From NCBI RefSeq assembly GCF_028548395.1, contig NZ_JAQQLA010000004.1:434001-498000 (forward strand): DNA of 64,000 nt, in the 5' to 3' direction. Below, one piece after another: positions 34,381-42,069 of this stretch. Numbering within the stretch: position 1 is the first letter of the stretch; every line of letters begins with the position of its first letter. The notes under the pieces are model-generated. The model saw only the letters and a list, made by a program, of their open reading frames with translations. It was not told the DNA's origin and did no database searches. The position numbers and the translations under genes were made by a program. Source of the stretch: Vogesella indigofera. GTDB taxonomy: Bacteria; Pseudomonadota; Gammaproteobacteria; Burkholderiales; Chromobacteriaceae.

Positions 34381-34917
34381 TCAGCGCCACGTCTTGATGC
34401 CGGTAATCATCGCACGAACCAGATTCACCCGCTCGATGCGGCTCATCAGCAGCGCGGCGGCAACGTGCAGCAGCACCGCGACCTGCAACAGGGTCGCCAG
34501 CGCCTCATGCACTTCTTCCAGCCATTCCTCGCCCCAGAACTGGTCGGTGCCCATCAGGTAACCGCTGACGCCCAGAGACAGCACCAGGCCCATCAGCGCG
34601 AACATCATCAGTGCGCCCAGTGGGTTATGCCCCACCGTCTGCGGGTGCTGGCCTTGCTTCACCGCACCCAGGTGCGCCTTGAGACGGCTCGGGGTCGGGA
34701 AGAAGCTGGCGAAGCGGGCATGCCGGCTGCCGACAAAGCCCCACACCAGGCGCAGCGCGATCAGGCCCAGCGCGATATAGCCGGCCCAGCGGTGCGGCGG
34801 ATCACCCTCTTCCAGCAACAGCAGATTGGCCAGCACACAGGCGACCAGGCTCCAATGGAACAGGCGGACCACGATGTCCCACACTTTTTCCTGACGGGGT
34901 AAGGCAGTTGGCGTCAT
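34381..34917 (-). CDS. Cytochrome b561-type membrane protein
   Basis: 178 residues with four membrane segments. Likely haem-ligand histidines are in RLFHWSL (near 21), PPHRWAGY (near 42), VHEALATLL and LLHVAAALL. It belongs to the nickel-iron hydrogenase cytochrome b / b561 group (Pfam Ni_hydr_CYTB-like). These proteins pass electrons between quinol and a periplasmic partner. It lies between a PepSY protein gene and the response regulator, a pairing common in cytochrome b/PepSY clusters, but its electron partner is not evident. Confidence 0.85.
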   Translation of the reverse strand: MTPTALPRQEKVWDIVVRLFHWSLVACVLANLLLLEEGDPPHRWAGYIALGLIALRLVWGFVGSRHARFASFFPTPSRLKAHLGAVKQGQHPQTVGHNPLGALMMFALMGLVLSLGVSGYLMGTDQFWGEEWLEEVHEALATLLQVAVLLHVAAALLMSRIERVNLVRAMITGIKTWR

Positions 34918-35037
34918 GGCAACACTCCTTGCAAAAATGGCGCGGGACAGGGCCGCAACCCTGCCCCGCGGGCAGTCGCGGCATCACCGCGGCAGAAACA
35001 TGGCCGCCGGCGGCGAGCGCCGCGGCCGCGCGACGGC

Positions 35038-35307
35038 TCAATCGTCGATTTCGCTCTTCACTGCCTTGCCGGAGACCGGATCGAAGTAGATTTCCACTTT
35101 CTGGCCCTGCTTGTTCTTGCCGTAGATTTCGTAGCAGTTGCCGGACACCTTGAACTTCTTGATCTGGTAACCCTGCGCCGTCAGCTGTTTCTGGAAGTCG
35201 GCTTCTTTCTGCCACTTGTCTTTCGGCTGGGCCGCACACTCGGCACCGGCAAAGGCGGCGGAGGAAGCAAAAGCGGCCATCAGGGCCACAGCAATCAGTT
35301 TTTTCAT
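35038..35307 (-). CDS. Secreted PepSY-domain protein
   Basis: 89 residues. A signal peptide (MKKLIAVALMAAFASSAAFA) ends near residue 20, followed by a single PepSY domain with FQKQLTAQGYQIKKFKV, CYEIYGKNKQGQKVEIYFDPVSG and VKSE. Two cysteines (C24 and the one in SGNCYEIYG) could form a disulfide. Small periplasmic PepSY proteins are common near two-component systems and cytochrome b genes, where they may modulate sensors or peptidases. The role here is unproven. Confidence 0.85.
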   Translation of the reverse strand: MKKLIAVALMAAFASSAAFAGAECAAQPKDKWQKEADFQKQLTAQGYQIKKFKVSGNCYEIYGKNKQGQKVEIYFDPVSGKAVKSEIDD

Positions 35308-35369
35308 CGTTACGCTCCTGGTCAAAGCCTGCAACAGCGCAGGTACAGTTTCATTAAAGCAAGGCAAGC

Positions 35370-36122
35370 TTAAGCACCGCTTATGCCGGGTAACTGGCCG
35401 GCACTTTTTGCGGTGCTGGCGGCACGACCCAGGTCGAAGGCGGCAAACAGCAGCACCGCCACCAGCCACACCACCCAACCGCTCCACAGGTTGTGCGACA
35501 GGAAGTGCGCGCCGCGCACCATCTGCCCCAGCCCCATCAGCAAGCCCAGCACCAGCGCGGCGACCGCCGCCTGCCGTGCCCGCCGCGGCGCGTGCGGCCG
35601 CCAGTAGAAGAACAGCGCCAGCAGCGCAAAGCCGCCGGAGGCGTGGCCGCCGGGGAAGCACTGCCCCGGGCCGGGATTCGCCGCCACCGCGCCGAACAGC
35701 GCGAACCACTCGCCGCTGCCGCCGAAGGCCTGCAGGTCCCACGGGCAGGAGTGCGCGCTGTGCGCCTTCAGCAGCGACACCGCCAGCGTCGCCAGCCACA
35801 TCACCAGCACTGCGTAGCCCAGACGTGCCTCGCGCTGACGGATGGCACGCAGCGCCAGCCCGCCGCTGGCGGCGATCAGCGCGTACTTCGGCAAGCGGTG
35901 GTTGAGCCACTCCAGCCACAGGCTGTGCTGCAGCGGAAAGTGCTGGGTAAGCGGGTCGAAGAACAGCTGCGCCAGCGTGACATCGAGGCGGGTGGCCGCC
36001 TCCAGCCACCACAGCACGGTGCCGAGCAGCAGCAGCCACAGCAGCTGCCGCGCGTAGAAGGCGGCGGGCAGGCCGGCGGCCGTTGCGGCCAACCTTGGCG
36101 CCGCCATCTCAGGCACCGCCAT
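35370..36122 (-). CDS. PAP2-family membrane phosphatase
   Basis: 250 residues with about six membrane segments. The three phosphatase motifs are KAHSAHSCPWDL (variant of KxxxxxxRP, near 119), CFPGGHASGGF (PSGH-type, near 152) and GAHFLSHNLWSGW (SRxxxxxHxxxD-type, near 206). The tryptophan/alanine changes in motifs 1 and 3 are seen in the LpxE/LpxT-like PAP2 group. It starts two bases after eptA ends, so the two are co-transcribed. A role in lipid A or undecaprenyl phosphate modification is inferred. An exact copy of the 12-bp word is inside its start region (36085). Confidence 0.83.
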   Translation of the reverse strand: MAVPEMAAPRLAATAAGLPAAFYARQLLWLLLLGTVLWWLEAATRLDVTLAQLFFDPLTQHFPLQHSLWLEWLNHRLPKYALIAASGGLALRAIRQREARLGYAVLVMWLATLAVSLLKAHSAHSCPWDLQAFGGSGEWFALFGAVAANPGPGQCFPGGHASGGFALLALFFYWRPHAPRRARQAAVAALVLGLLMGLGQMVRGAHFLSHNLWSGWVVWLVAVLLFAAFDLGRAASTAKSAGQLPGISGA

Positions 36123-36123
36123 C

Positions 36124-37764
36124 TCAGGTCCCTAGCGCCGCGGCCGGCTGTGGCGCACGGCAGGCGGCGAAGATGTCCAGCGTCGGCTGGTACAGCGCGG
36201 TGCGCACCGCCATCAGTCCCAGCACGCTGTGGAACAGGTTGTCCTGGCTGTAGCGCTGCCGGCTCCGCTGTTGCAGGCAGCGATCGGACAGCGCGCTGTC
36301 GTGCTGCCACTGCGGCGAGAACCACGCCAGCATCGGTACGTGCTTCTGCGCCTCCGGCGCGATCAGGTAGGGCGTGGCGTGCAGGTAGAGGTTGTTCTCG
36401 CCCAGCGATTCGCCGTGATCGGACAGGTACAGCATGCTGCTGGCCACCTGCGGCGCCGCCTGCAGCGTGGCGATCAGCTGCGCCAGCACGTGGTCGGTAT
36501 AGAGGATGGTGTTGTCGAAGGCGTTGACGATCTGTTCGCGGCTGCACTTCTGCAGCTCGCCGGTCTCGCACACCGGGCCGAAGCGGGCGAACGCCGCCGG
36601 GTAGCGCTTGTAGTAGGCCGGACCGTGGCTGCCCTTCTGGTGCAGCACCAGCACGCTGTCGCCGCGAAGGTTTTGCAGCCGGGCCGCCAGGCTGTCGAGC
36701 AGGATCGCGTCGTGGCACTCGCCGCCGCTACAGAAGCGCGGATCGGTGCTGTCGTACAGCATGCTGCTGGCCACGCGCTTGCACACCTCCTTGCAGCCGG
36801 AGTTGTTGTCGCGCCAGCTGACCTGCACCCCGGCGTGGGCCAGCACGTCGAGCAGGTTTTCACGATGGCGCGCCTCTTCGGCGTCGAAGCTGTCGCGCGG
36901 CCGCGACGAGAACATGCACGGTACCGAGATCGCGGTTTCGGTGCCGCAGGACCAGACATCGGGAAAATTGACCAGCCCCGCCACCTTGGCCAGCTGCGGG
37001 TTGGTCGGCCGTGGGTAGCCGTTGAGCGAGAAATGGTCGGCACGAGCGGTCTCGCCGACCACCAGCACCAGCAGCCGCGGCTTGCCGCTGGCGGCCGCAT
37101 CGCGCCTGGCGTCGCCGCCGATGCGCAGCAGCGGCTGCGGCGTGGCGTTGACCTTGCGCAGATAGGAACTGGTGGCCTGCAGGTAGTTGCTCGGCGTCAG
37201 CTCCAGCCGCAGCTCGCGGTGGTTGCGAAACAGCGAGGCGAAGTCCTGGTAGGCGCCCAGCGCCACCAGCAGCAGCACCGCGCCGCTGAGCAGCAACGCC
37301 AGCGCGCGCACACCCAGCTCCGGCAACGCGGCGCGAAAGTGCAGCGGCGTGCGCCACAGCCACCACGACGGCAGGCCGCCCAGCAGCAGCAGCGTCAGCA
37401 ACAGCCGCCACGACAGCAGGTCACCGGCCTCGGCCACATCGGTCTGTAGCGCGTTGCGCACCATGTCGCTGTCGATCAGCACCCCGTACTGGTTCATGAA
37501 ATAGCTGACCGCGGCGGTGAGCAGCAACAGCAGCGTCAGCAGCGGCTTGGCGATCTTCGGCCACAGCAGCAACAGCAGCAGCAGGGTGAAACAGGCGTTG
37601 ACGAACACAAAAGCCAGCAGCAGCATGCGCACATCCTGGCCGTCCAGCGGTGCCATGATCTGCAGCAGGTGGCGCCAGAACGGCAGGTTGAACAGGGTGA
37701 CGAACAAGAGCGCCATGAGCAGCGCCAGCCATTCGGCGCGCAGCGGACGGAACAGAAGCTTCAT
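36124..37764 (-). CDS. eptA: Lipid A phosphoethanolamine transferase EptA
   Basis: 546 residues (E. coli EptA has 547). Five N-terminal membrane segments (10-185) precede a periplasmic sulfatase-fold domain. Zinc and catalytic residues are in VVGETAR (E238), CGTETAISVPCMF (T277 aligns with the phospho-acceptor Thr280 of N. meningitidis LptA) and LYLSDHGESLGE (D and H). Paired cysteines such as CKEVCK match the disulfides of LptA. It adds phosphoethanolamine to lipid A, which lowers negative charge and gives polymyxin resistance. ATG 37764 is used. It is first of a six-gene minus-strand cluster ending in a two-component pair. Confidence 0.92.
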   Translation of the reverse strand: MKLLFRPLRAEWLALLMALLFVTLFNLPFWRHLLQIMAPLDGQDVRMLLLAFVFVNACFTLLLLLLLWPKIAKPLLTLLLLLTAAVSYFMNQYGVLIDSDMVRNALQTDVAEAGDLLSWRLLLTLLLLGGLPSWWLWRTPLHFRAALPELGVRALALLLSGAVLLLVALGAYQDFASLFRNHRELRLELTPSNYLQATSSYLRKVNATPQPLLRIGGDARRDAAASGKPRLLVLVVGETARADHFSLNGYPRPTNPQLAKVAGLVNFPDVWSCGTETAISVPCMFSSRPRDSFDAEEARHRENLLDVLAHAGVQVSWRDNNSGCKEVCKRVASSMLYDSTDPRFCSGGECHDAILLDSLAARLQNLRGDSVLVLHQKGSHGPAYYKRYPAAFARFGPVCETGELQKCSREQIVNAFDNTILYTDHVLAQLIATLQAAPQVASSMLYLSDHGESLGENNLYLHATPYLIAPEAQKHVPMLAWFSPQWQHDSALSDRCLQQRSRQRYSQDNLFHSVLGLMAVRTALYQPTLDIFAACRAPQPAAALGT

Positions 37765-37951
37765 GCGGGGTCTCTCGGCAACGGGTTTCGGAGCAGGCAC
37801 GCCCGCTCATCCTGATGCCGATGAAAACAGGCCAGCCTTAAGCCAGCCTTAGAGCCTGTTCATCACGCGTCACCGGATCGTCATCGCCGCCACATCCGCC
37901 TGTCACATCGCTGCGCCACCATCGGCGCATCTGCCCCCGCCGGAGCACGCG

Positions 37952-38773
37952 ATGAACCAGCGCTACCGCACCATCTGGATTTCCGATGTCCACCTCGGCA
38001 CCGCCGGCTGCCAGGCCGCCTTCCTGCTCGACTTCCTGCGCCACCACGACTCCGACACCCTGTACCTGGTCGGCGACATCATCGACGGCTGGCAGCTGAA
38101 GAAGTCGTGGTACTGGAAGCAGGGCCACAACGACGTGGTGCAGAAGGTGCTGCGCAAGGCGCGCAAGGGCACGCGGGTGATCTACGTGCCCGGCAACCAC
38201 GACGAGGCGGCGCGGCAATACGCCGGGCTGGATTTCGGCGGCATCGCCATCCGCAGCGAGGCCGAGCACCACACCGCCGACGGCAAGCGCTTGCTGGTCA
38301 TCCACGGCGACGAGTTCGACGGCGTGATCCAGCACGCGAAGTGGCTGGCCTATGTCGGCGACAGCCTGTACACGCTGATCCTCGGCCTCAACCGCCACTA
38401 CAACTGGCTGCGCCACAAGCTGGGGCGGCCGTACTGGTCGCTGTCGCAATACCTGAAGCACAAGGTGAAGAACGCGGTGAACTTCATCAGCGACTTCGAG
38501 CACATCCTCGCCGCCGAGGCGCGCCGTCGTGGCTACGACGGCGTGGTCTGCGGCCACATCCACAAGGCCGAGGTGAAGGACATCGACGGCATCGTGTACG
38601 GCAACTGCGGCGACTGGGTGGAAAGCCTGTCGGCGCTGGTCGAGCACCACGACGGCACGCTGGAGATCGTGCACTGGACGCAGCAGGCAGGCGACGCCAT
38701 CCCGCAGAGCATTGCGGCCAACCTTGTGCCGCCCGCCCCCATCCCGACAGAGGTCGAAACATGCGCATCATGA
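37952..38773 (+). CDS. LpxH-like metallophosphoesterase
   Basis: A 273-residue calcineurin-like phosphoesterase. Metal motifs are ISDVHLGT (near 9), GDIIDGW (near 41), PGNHDE (near 80), IHGDEFD (near 114) and CGHIHKAEV (near 199). It belongs to the UDP-2,3-diacylglucosamine diphosphatase superfamily, but this subgroup, longer than LpxH and paired with a glycosyltransferase, may act on another lipid-linked or phosphorylated substrate. Its last 13 bases overlap the glycosyltransferase start. A copy of the 12-bp word near the 3' end (38714) encodes AANLVPP, outside the conserved fold. Confidence 0.8.
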   Translation: MNQRYRTIWISDVHLGTAGCQAAFLLDFLRHHDSDTLYLVGDIIDGWQLKKSWYWKQGHNDVVQKVLRKARKGTRVIYVPGNHDEAARQYAGLDFGGIAIRSEAEHHTADGKRLLVIHGDEFDGVIQHAKWLAYVGDSLYTLILGLNRHYNWLRHKLGRPYWSLSQYLKHKVKNAVNFISDFEHILAAEARRRGYDGVVCGHIHKAEVKDIDGIVYGNCGDWVESLSALVEHHDGTLEIVHWTQQAGDAIPQSIAANLVPPAPIPTEVETCAS

Positions 38774-39828
38774 TCATCAGCGACGCCTGGCTGCCACAGG
38801 TCAACGGCGTGGTCCGCAGCATCACCGAAACCGTGCGCGAGCTGCGCGGCTTCGGCCACCAGGTGGCCCTGATCACCCCGCTGGGCGGCGAGACGGACGA
38901 CGGCGACGGCTTCGCCACCCTGCCCTGCCCGACCTATCCCGACATCCGGCTGTCGCTGTTCCCCTACCGCAAGGTGGCGGCGAAACTGGCCGCCTTCGCA
39001 CCGCACGCGGTGCACATCGCCACCGAAGGCCCGCTGGGCCTCGCCGCGCAGCGCTGGTGCCGCCGCCACGGCCAGCCGTTCACCACCGCCTACCACACCC
39101 GTTTCCCGGAATACATCCACGCCCGCACCCGGCTGCCGCTGGCACTCAGCTACGCGTGGATGCGCCGCTTCCACAACCGCGCGCAGGCGGTGATGGCGCC
39201 GACGCCGGCCATCGTCGCCGACCTCAAGGCGCGCGGCTTTCACAACGTGGTGCTGTGGAGCCGCGGCGTCGACACCCGCCTGTTCAGCCCCGGCGAGCGC
39301 GAGCGGCTGGACACCGCGCAGCCGCGCTTTCTCTACATCGGCCGCGTGGCGGTAGAGAAGAACATCGAGGCCTTTCTCAAACTGGACTTGCCGGGCTCGA
39401 AATGGGTGGTCGGCGAGGGGCCGCAGCTGGCAGAACTGAAGGCGAAATACCCCGATGTCTACTTCGCCGGCGTGTTCCCGCAGCACGAGCTGGCGCGCTT
39501 CTACCGTGCCGGCGACGTGTTCGTGTTCCCCAGCCTGACCGACACCTTCGGCCTGGTGCTGCTGGAGGCGATGGCCTGCGGCACGCCGGTGGCCGCCTAC
39601 CCGGTGGCCGGCCCGCTGGACGTGGTCGGCAGCAGCGGCGGCGGCGTGCTGCACGCCGACCTGCGCACCGCCTGCCTGCAGGCGCTGACGCTGGACCGCG
39701 ACCAGGTGCGCCGCGTGGCCGAGGGCTACTCCTGGACGGCGGCGACGCGGCAGTTCGAATCCCACCTCTGTCCGCGTCCGCTGGGCGAGCAGGAAGGCAT
39801 GGCCTTCACCACCGGCGGCGGGCGCTGA
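38761..39828 (+). CDS. Glycosyltransferase family 1 (GT4), mannosyltransferase-like
   Basis: A 355-residue GT-B enzyme. It opens RIMIISDAWLPQVNGVVRSI (donor/acceptor cleft), with HIATEGPLGLAA, TAYHTRFPEYI, FLYIGRVAVEKNIEAFL, and the nucleotide-sugar motif FPSLTDTFGLVLLEAMACGTP near 257 (catalytic E-x7-E part). This group includes GDP-mannose-dependent alpha-mannosyltransferases and sulfolipid-type synthases. Overlap with the phosphoesterase gene suggests a two-step glycolipid pathway in the inner membrane. The lipid product is not known. Confidence 0.83.
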   Translation: MRIMIISDAWLPQVNGVVRSITETVRELRGFGHQVALITPLGGETDDGDGFATLPCPTYPDIRLSLFPYRKVAAKLAAFAPHAVHIATEGPLGLAAQRWCRRHGQPFTTAYHTRFPEYIHARTRLPLALSYAWMRRFHNRAQAVMAPTPAIVADLKARGFHNVVLWSRGVDTRLFSPGERERLDTAQPRFLYIGRVAVEKNIEAFLKLDLPGSKWVVGEGPQLAELKAKYPDVYFAGVFPQHELARFYRAGDVFVFPSLTDTFGLVLLEAMACGTPVAAYPVAGPLDVVGSSGGGVLHADLRTACLQALTLDRDQVRRVAEGYSWTAATRQFESHLCPRPLGEQEGMAFTTGGGR

Positions 39829-39846
39829 ACGCGATGCCAAAACAGC

Positions 39847-39876
39847 TGCGGCCAACCTTGCCCAAGGTTGGCCGCA
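39847..39876. terminator. Terminator from a 12-bp word pair
   Basis: TGCGGCCAACCTT, a four-base loop, AAGGTTGGCCGCA; a perfect 13-bp stem after the glycosyltransferase gene. Confidence 0.6.
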
Positions 39877-39893
39877 TTGTTGTGCATCGTAAG

Positions 39894-40036
39894 AAAGTGT
39901 TCACGATCTCGCGAGCTAGAGCGAGACAAGGCGAAAACGGCTGAGGAAGCGGAGTTGACATGGGGTCAATGAGCATTCCGAAGCCGTTTTTAACGCGGTA
40001 TCGCCGAAGCGCAGCAGATCGTGAACAGGTTCTAAG
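39894..40036 (+). repeat. Long palindromic intergenic element, copy D
   Basis: It has the ends GTTCACGATCTCGCGAG and CAGATCGTGAACAGGTTCT around GAGACAAGGCGAAAACGGCT and AAGCCGTTTTTAACGCGG. It lies between two convergent genes, next to the terminator at 39847. Confidence 0.78.
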
Positions 40037-40038
40037 GA

Positions 40039-40941
40039 TCAGGCCGGCGCGTGCGTCACCTTGTGCGCGCTGAGCTGGCTCAGCAGCACGCTGGCCACGA
40101 TCAGCGCCGCGCCGCCGACCTTGCCGGCGCTCATCGCCTCGCCGGCCAGCCAGCCGATCAGCCCGCCCCACACCGGCTCCATCGCGTAGATGATGGTGGC
40201 GCGGGTGGCCGGCACCGTCTGCTGCGCCCAGTTCATCACGATCTGGATCAGCGCGGTGGCCGCGCCCAGCGCCAGCACGCTCACCAGCAGCAGCGGCTGC
40301 CACTGCGGCAGCGCCTCGCCGGCCAGCGGTGCCGTGGCCAGCGACAGCAGCGCCACCGTCGCCAGCTGCACCAGTGCCATGCGCCCGGCGTTGCAGCCGG
40401 CGGCAAAGCGGCTGAGCAGGCAGATTTCCAGCGCGATGGTGACGGTGGCGGCGATGGTCAGCCATTCGCCTAAGCCCAGCTTAATGCTGAGGCCATCGAC
40501 CCCGGCCAGGAGCAGCAGGCCGGCAAACGCCAGCGCCACCCCCGCCCACGCCAGCCAGCCCGGGCGCTGGCGGAACAGTCCCCACTGCAGCAGCGGCACC
40601 AGCGGCACGTACAAGCCGGTGAGGAAGGCCGAGGTGCTGCTGGCGATATGGCCCAGCCCCAGCGTCTGCAGGTTGTAGCTGAAATACAGGATCACGCCGA
40701 TGAAGACGCCGCCCAGCAGCTCGGTGCGGTTGATGCCGGCCAGCTGGCGGCGGCACAGCAGCAGCGCCAGCAAGGCGGCGACGGCAAAGCGCATGCCGAC
40801 AAAGGCGAAGGCGCCGCTCCATTGCAGCGCGGTCTGTACCGCGAGGAAGGTGCCGCCCCAGATCAGGGTGACCCCAACCAGCGACAGGTCGGGCAGCAGG
40901 GAACGCGGCGGCTGGGCCGCGGGCAGGGCGATGGTGGACAT
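40039..40941 (-). CDS. EamA-type (DMT) transporter
   Basis: 300 residues with ten predicted membrane segments in two EamA repeats. The first has LIWGGTFLAVQTALQWSG and FVGMRFAVAALLALL, and the second has IVMNWAQQTVPATRATIIYAMEPVWGGLIGWLAGE. The family exports amino acids and metabolites. ATG 40941 is used; it faces the XRE-cupin regulator gene across an 82-bp operator region, so it is very likely that regulator's target. The substrate is unknown. Confidence 0.85.
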   Translation of the reverse strand: MSTIALPAAQPPRSLLPDLSLVGVTLIWGGTFLAVQTALQWSGAFAFVGMRFAVAALLALLLCRRQLAGINRTELLGGVFIGVILYFSYNLQTLGLGHIASSTSAFLTGLYVPLVPLLQWGLFRQRPGWLAWAGVALAFAGLLLLAGVDGLSIKLGLGEWLTIAATVTIALEICLLSRFAAGCNAGRMALVQLATVALLSLATAPLAGEALPQWQPLLLVSVLALGAATALIQIVMNWAQQTVPATRATIIYAMEPVWGGLIGWLAGEAMSAGKVGGAALIVASVLLSQLSAHKVTHAPA

Positions 40942-40975
40942 GGGGATGGCTCGCGTGTAGGGTGGTGGCTCAGTT

Positions 40976-41019
40976 TTGTGCACTATACTGCACAACTCGT
41001 TTGATGAGCAATATATTGC
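40976..41019. promoter_or_regulatory. Operator region between the EamA and XRE-cupin genes
   Basis: Two palindromes lie between the divergent starts: TTGTGCA-N6-TGCACAA at 40976-40995 and GCAATATATTGC at 41008-41019. Both are good candidates for binding by the XRE-cupin protein, giving autoregulation and control of the exporter. Confidence 0.6.
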
Positions 41020-41023
41020 ACTT

Positions 41024-41584
41024 ATGAGCGAACACATTCCCCTGCAAGTCTTCAGCCATGTCGCCCGCAACCTGCGCGAGGCACGCCAGCAGCGCGGCCT
41101 GAGCCAGGAAAAGCTGGCCGCCAGCGCCGAGGTCAGCCGCCGCATGCTGGTCAACATCGAAGCCGGCGCCAGCAATGTCAGCATCGCCACCCTCGACCGT
41201 CTCGCCAGCGCGCTGGGGCTGACTTTCTCCGAGCTGGTGCGTGCCCCCGGCAGTGACGCGCCGGTACGGGTGTGGCAGGGCGACAGCAGCGACAGCCACG
41301 CCACCCTGCTGCACAGCCTGGCGCTGGCCGGCTGCACGCTGGAACTGTGGCAGTGGCAGCTAGCGCCCGGCGACAGCTACCTGGCCGCGCCGGATCCGAC
41401 CGGCTGCGGCGAGATCGTCGAGGTGCACAGCGGCACACTGCAACTGGCCTACGCCGGGCACGAGCGCACGCTGCAAGCGGGCGACACCGCCGGCTACGGC
41501 ACCGAGCACGGCTACCGCTACCACAATCCGGGTAGCAGCCTGTTGCGCTTCCAGCGCAGCATCGTGATGCCGGCACCCGGCTGA
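41024..41584 (+). CDS. XRE-family regulator with C-terminal cupin
   Basis: 186 residues. Residues 10-70 form an HTH of the Cro/CI type (LREARQQRGLSQEKLAASAEVSRRML, core RGLSQEKLAASAEVSR, then IEAGASNVSIATLDRLASALG). Residues 105-180 form a small cupin barrel with EIVEVHSGTLQL and LQAGDTAGYGTEHGYRYHN. Regulators of this kind bind a small metabolite in the cupin and control a neighbouring transport gene. ATG 41024 places the start just after the second operator palindrome. Confidence 0.85.
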   Translation: MSEHIPLQVFSHVARNLREARQQRGLSQEKLAASAEVSRRMLVNIEAGASNVSIATLDRLASALGLTFSELVRAPGSDAPVRVWQGDSSDSHATLLHSLALAGCTLELWQWQLAPGDSYLAAPDPTGCGEIVEVHSGTLQLAYAGHERTLQAGDTAGYGTEHGYRYHNPGSSLLRFQRSIVMPAPG

Positions 41585-41588
41585 GACT

Positions 41589-41606
41589 GCGGCCAACGTT
41601 GGCCGC
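41589..41606. terminator. Palindromic variant of the 12-bp word
   Basis: GCGGCCAACGTTGGCCGC, a perfect 18-bp palindrome five bases after the stop codon of the XRE-cupin gene; probably a terminator. Confidence 0.5.
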
Positions 41607-41707
41607 CGTCAGCGCGGCAGCCGCCCGCCGCCACGGCATTTGATGATTTTGACATAAACGGATAGCATCAAATCCCTCGTCACTGTCCATCCGCGATCGG
41701 AGTCACC

Positions 41708-41902
41708 ATGCGCCTGCTACTCGCCATCCTGCTGCCCTGGCTGCAATTCTTCACCATCAAGCGCCCGTTTGCCGGCCTGTTCTGCCTGCTGCTGCAGTGC
41801 ACGCTGATCGGCTGGATCCCGGCGGCGATCTGGTCGGTGTACGCGCTCAGCCAGTACAAGACCGACCTCAAGATCAAACAGGCGCTGGCACAAGCACGCT
41901 AG
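41708..41902 (+). CDS. Small YqaE/Pmp3-like membrane protein
   Basis: 64 residues with two hydrophobic segments (LLLAILLPWLQFFTI and FAGLFCLLLQCTLIGWIPAAIW) and a charged tail (YKTDLKIKQALAQAR). The form LLAILLPWLQFF...GWIPAAIWSVYAL resembles the YqaE/Pmp3 family of small stress-linked membrane proteins. ATG 41708 has GGAG upstream (41699-41702). Function unknown. Confidence 0.75.
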   Translation: MRLLLAILLPWLQFFTIKRPFAGLFCLLLQCTLIGWIPAAIWSVYALSQYKTDLKIKQALAQAR

Positions 41903-41999
41903 CGCAGGCGCCGCGCGCCGCCTCCCGATGGCCAGCCCGGCAACGACCGGCTGGCCATTTTTCATGGCGCCACATCATGCCATAAGAATTTTTGCGTTC

Positions 42000-42041
42000 T
42001 TGATCCACATCAATCACTACCACATGCTGCGTCCATACAAT
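42000..42041 (+). promoter_or_regulatory. FNR/ANR site and -10 box of the nrdD operon
   Basis: TTGATCCACATCAA (42000-42013) is a perfect FNR/ANR consensus (TTGAT-N4-ATCAA). TACAAT at 42036-42041 is a good -10 box; the start point it implies (about 42048) puts the FNR site near -41.5, the class II activation position. This also rules out the ATG at 42040 as the start codon. Confidence 0.85.
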
Positions 42042-42069
42042 GCGCCAAACACAAGATATTGGAAAAAAC

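Noticed and set aside
42040-42069. ATG 42040 as the nrdD start
   Set aside because: It overlaps the -10 box TACAAT and would precede the predicted transcript start; ATG 42070 is used instead.
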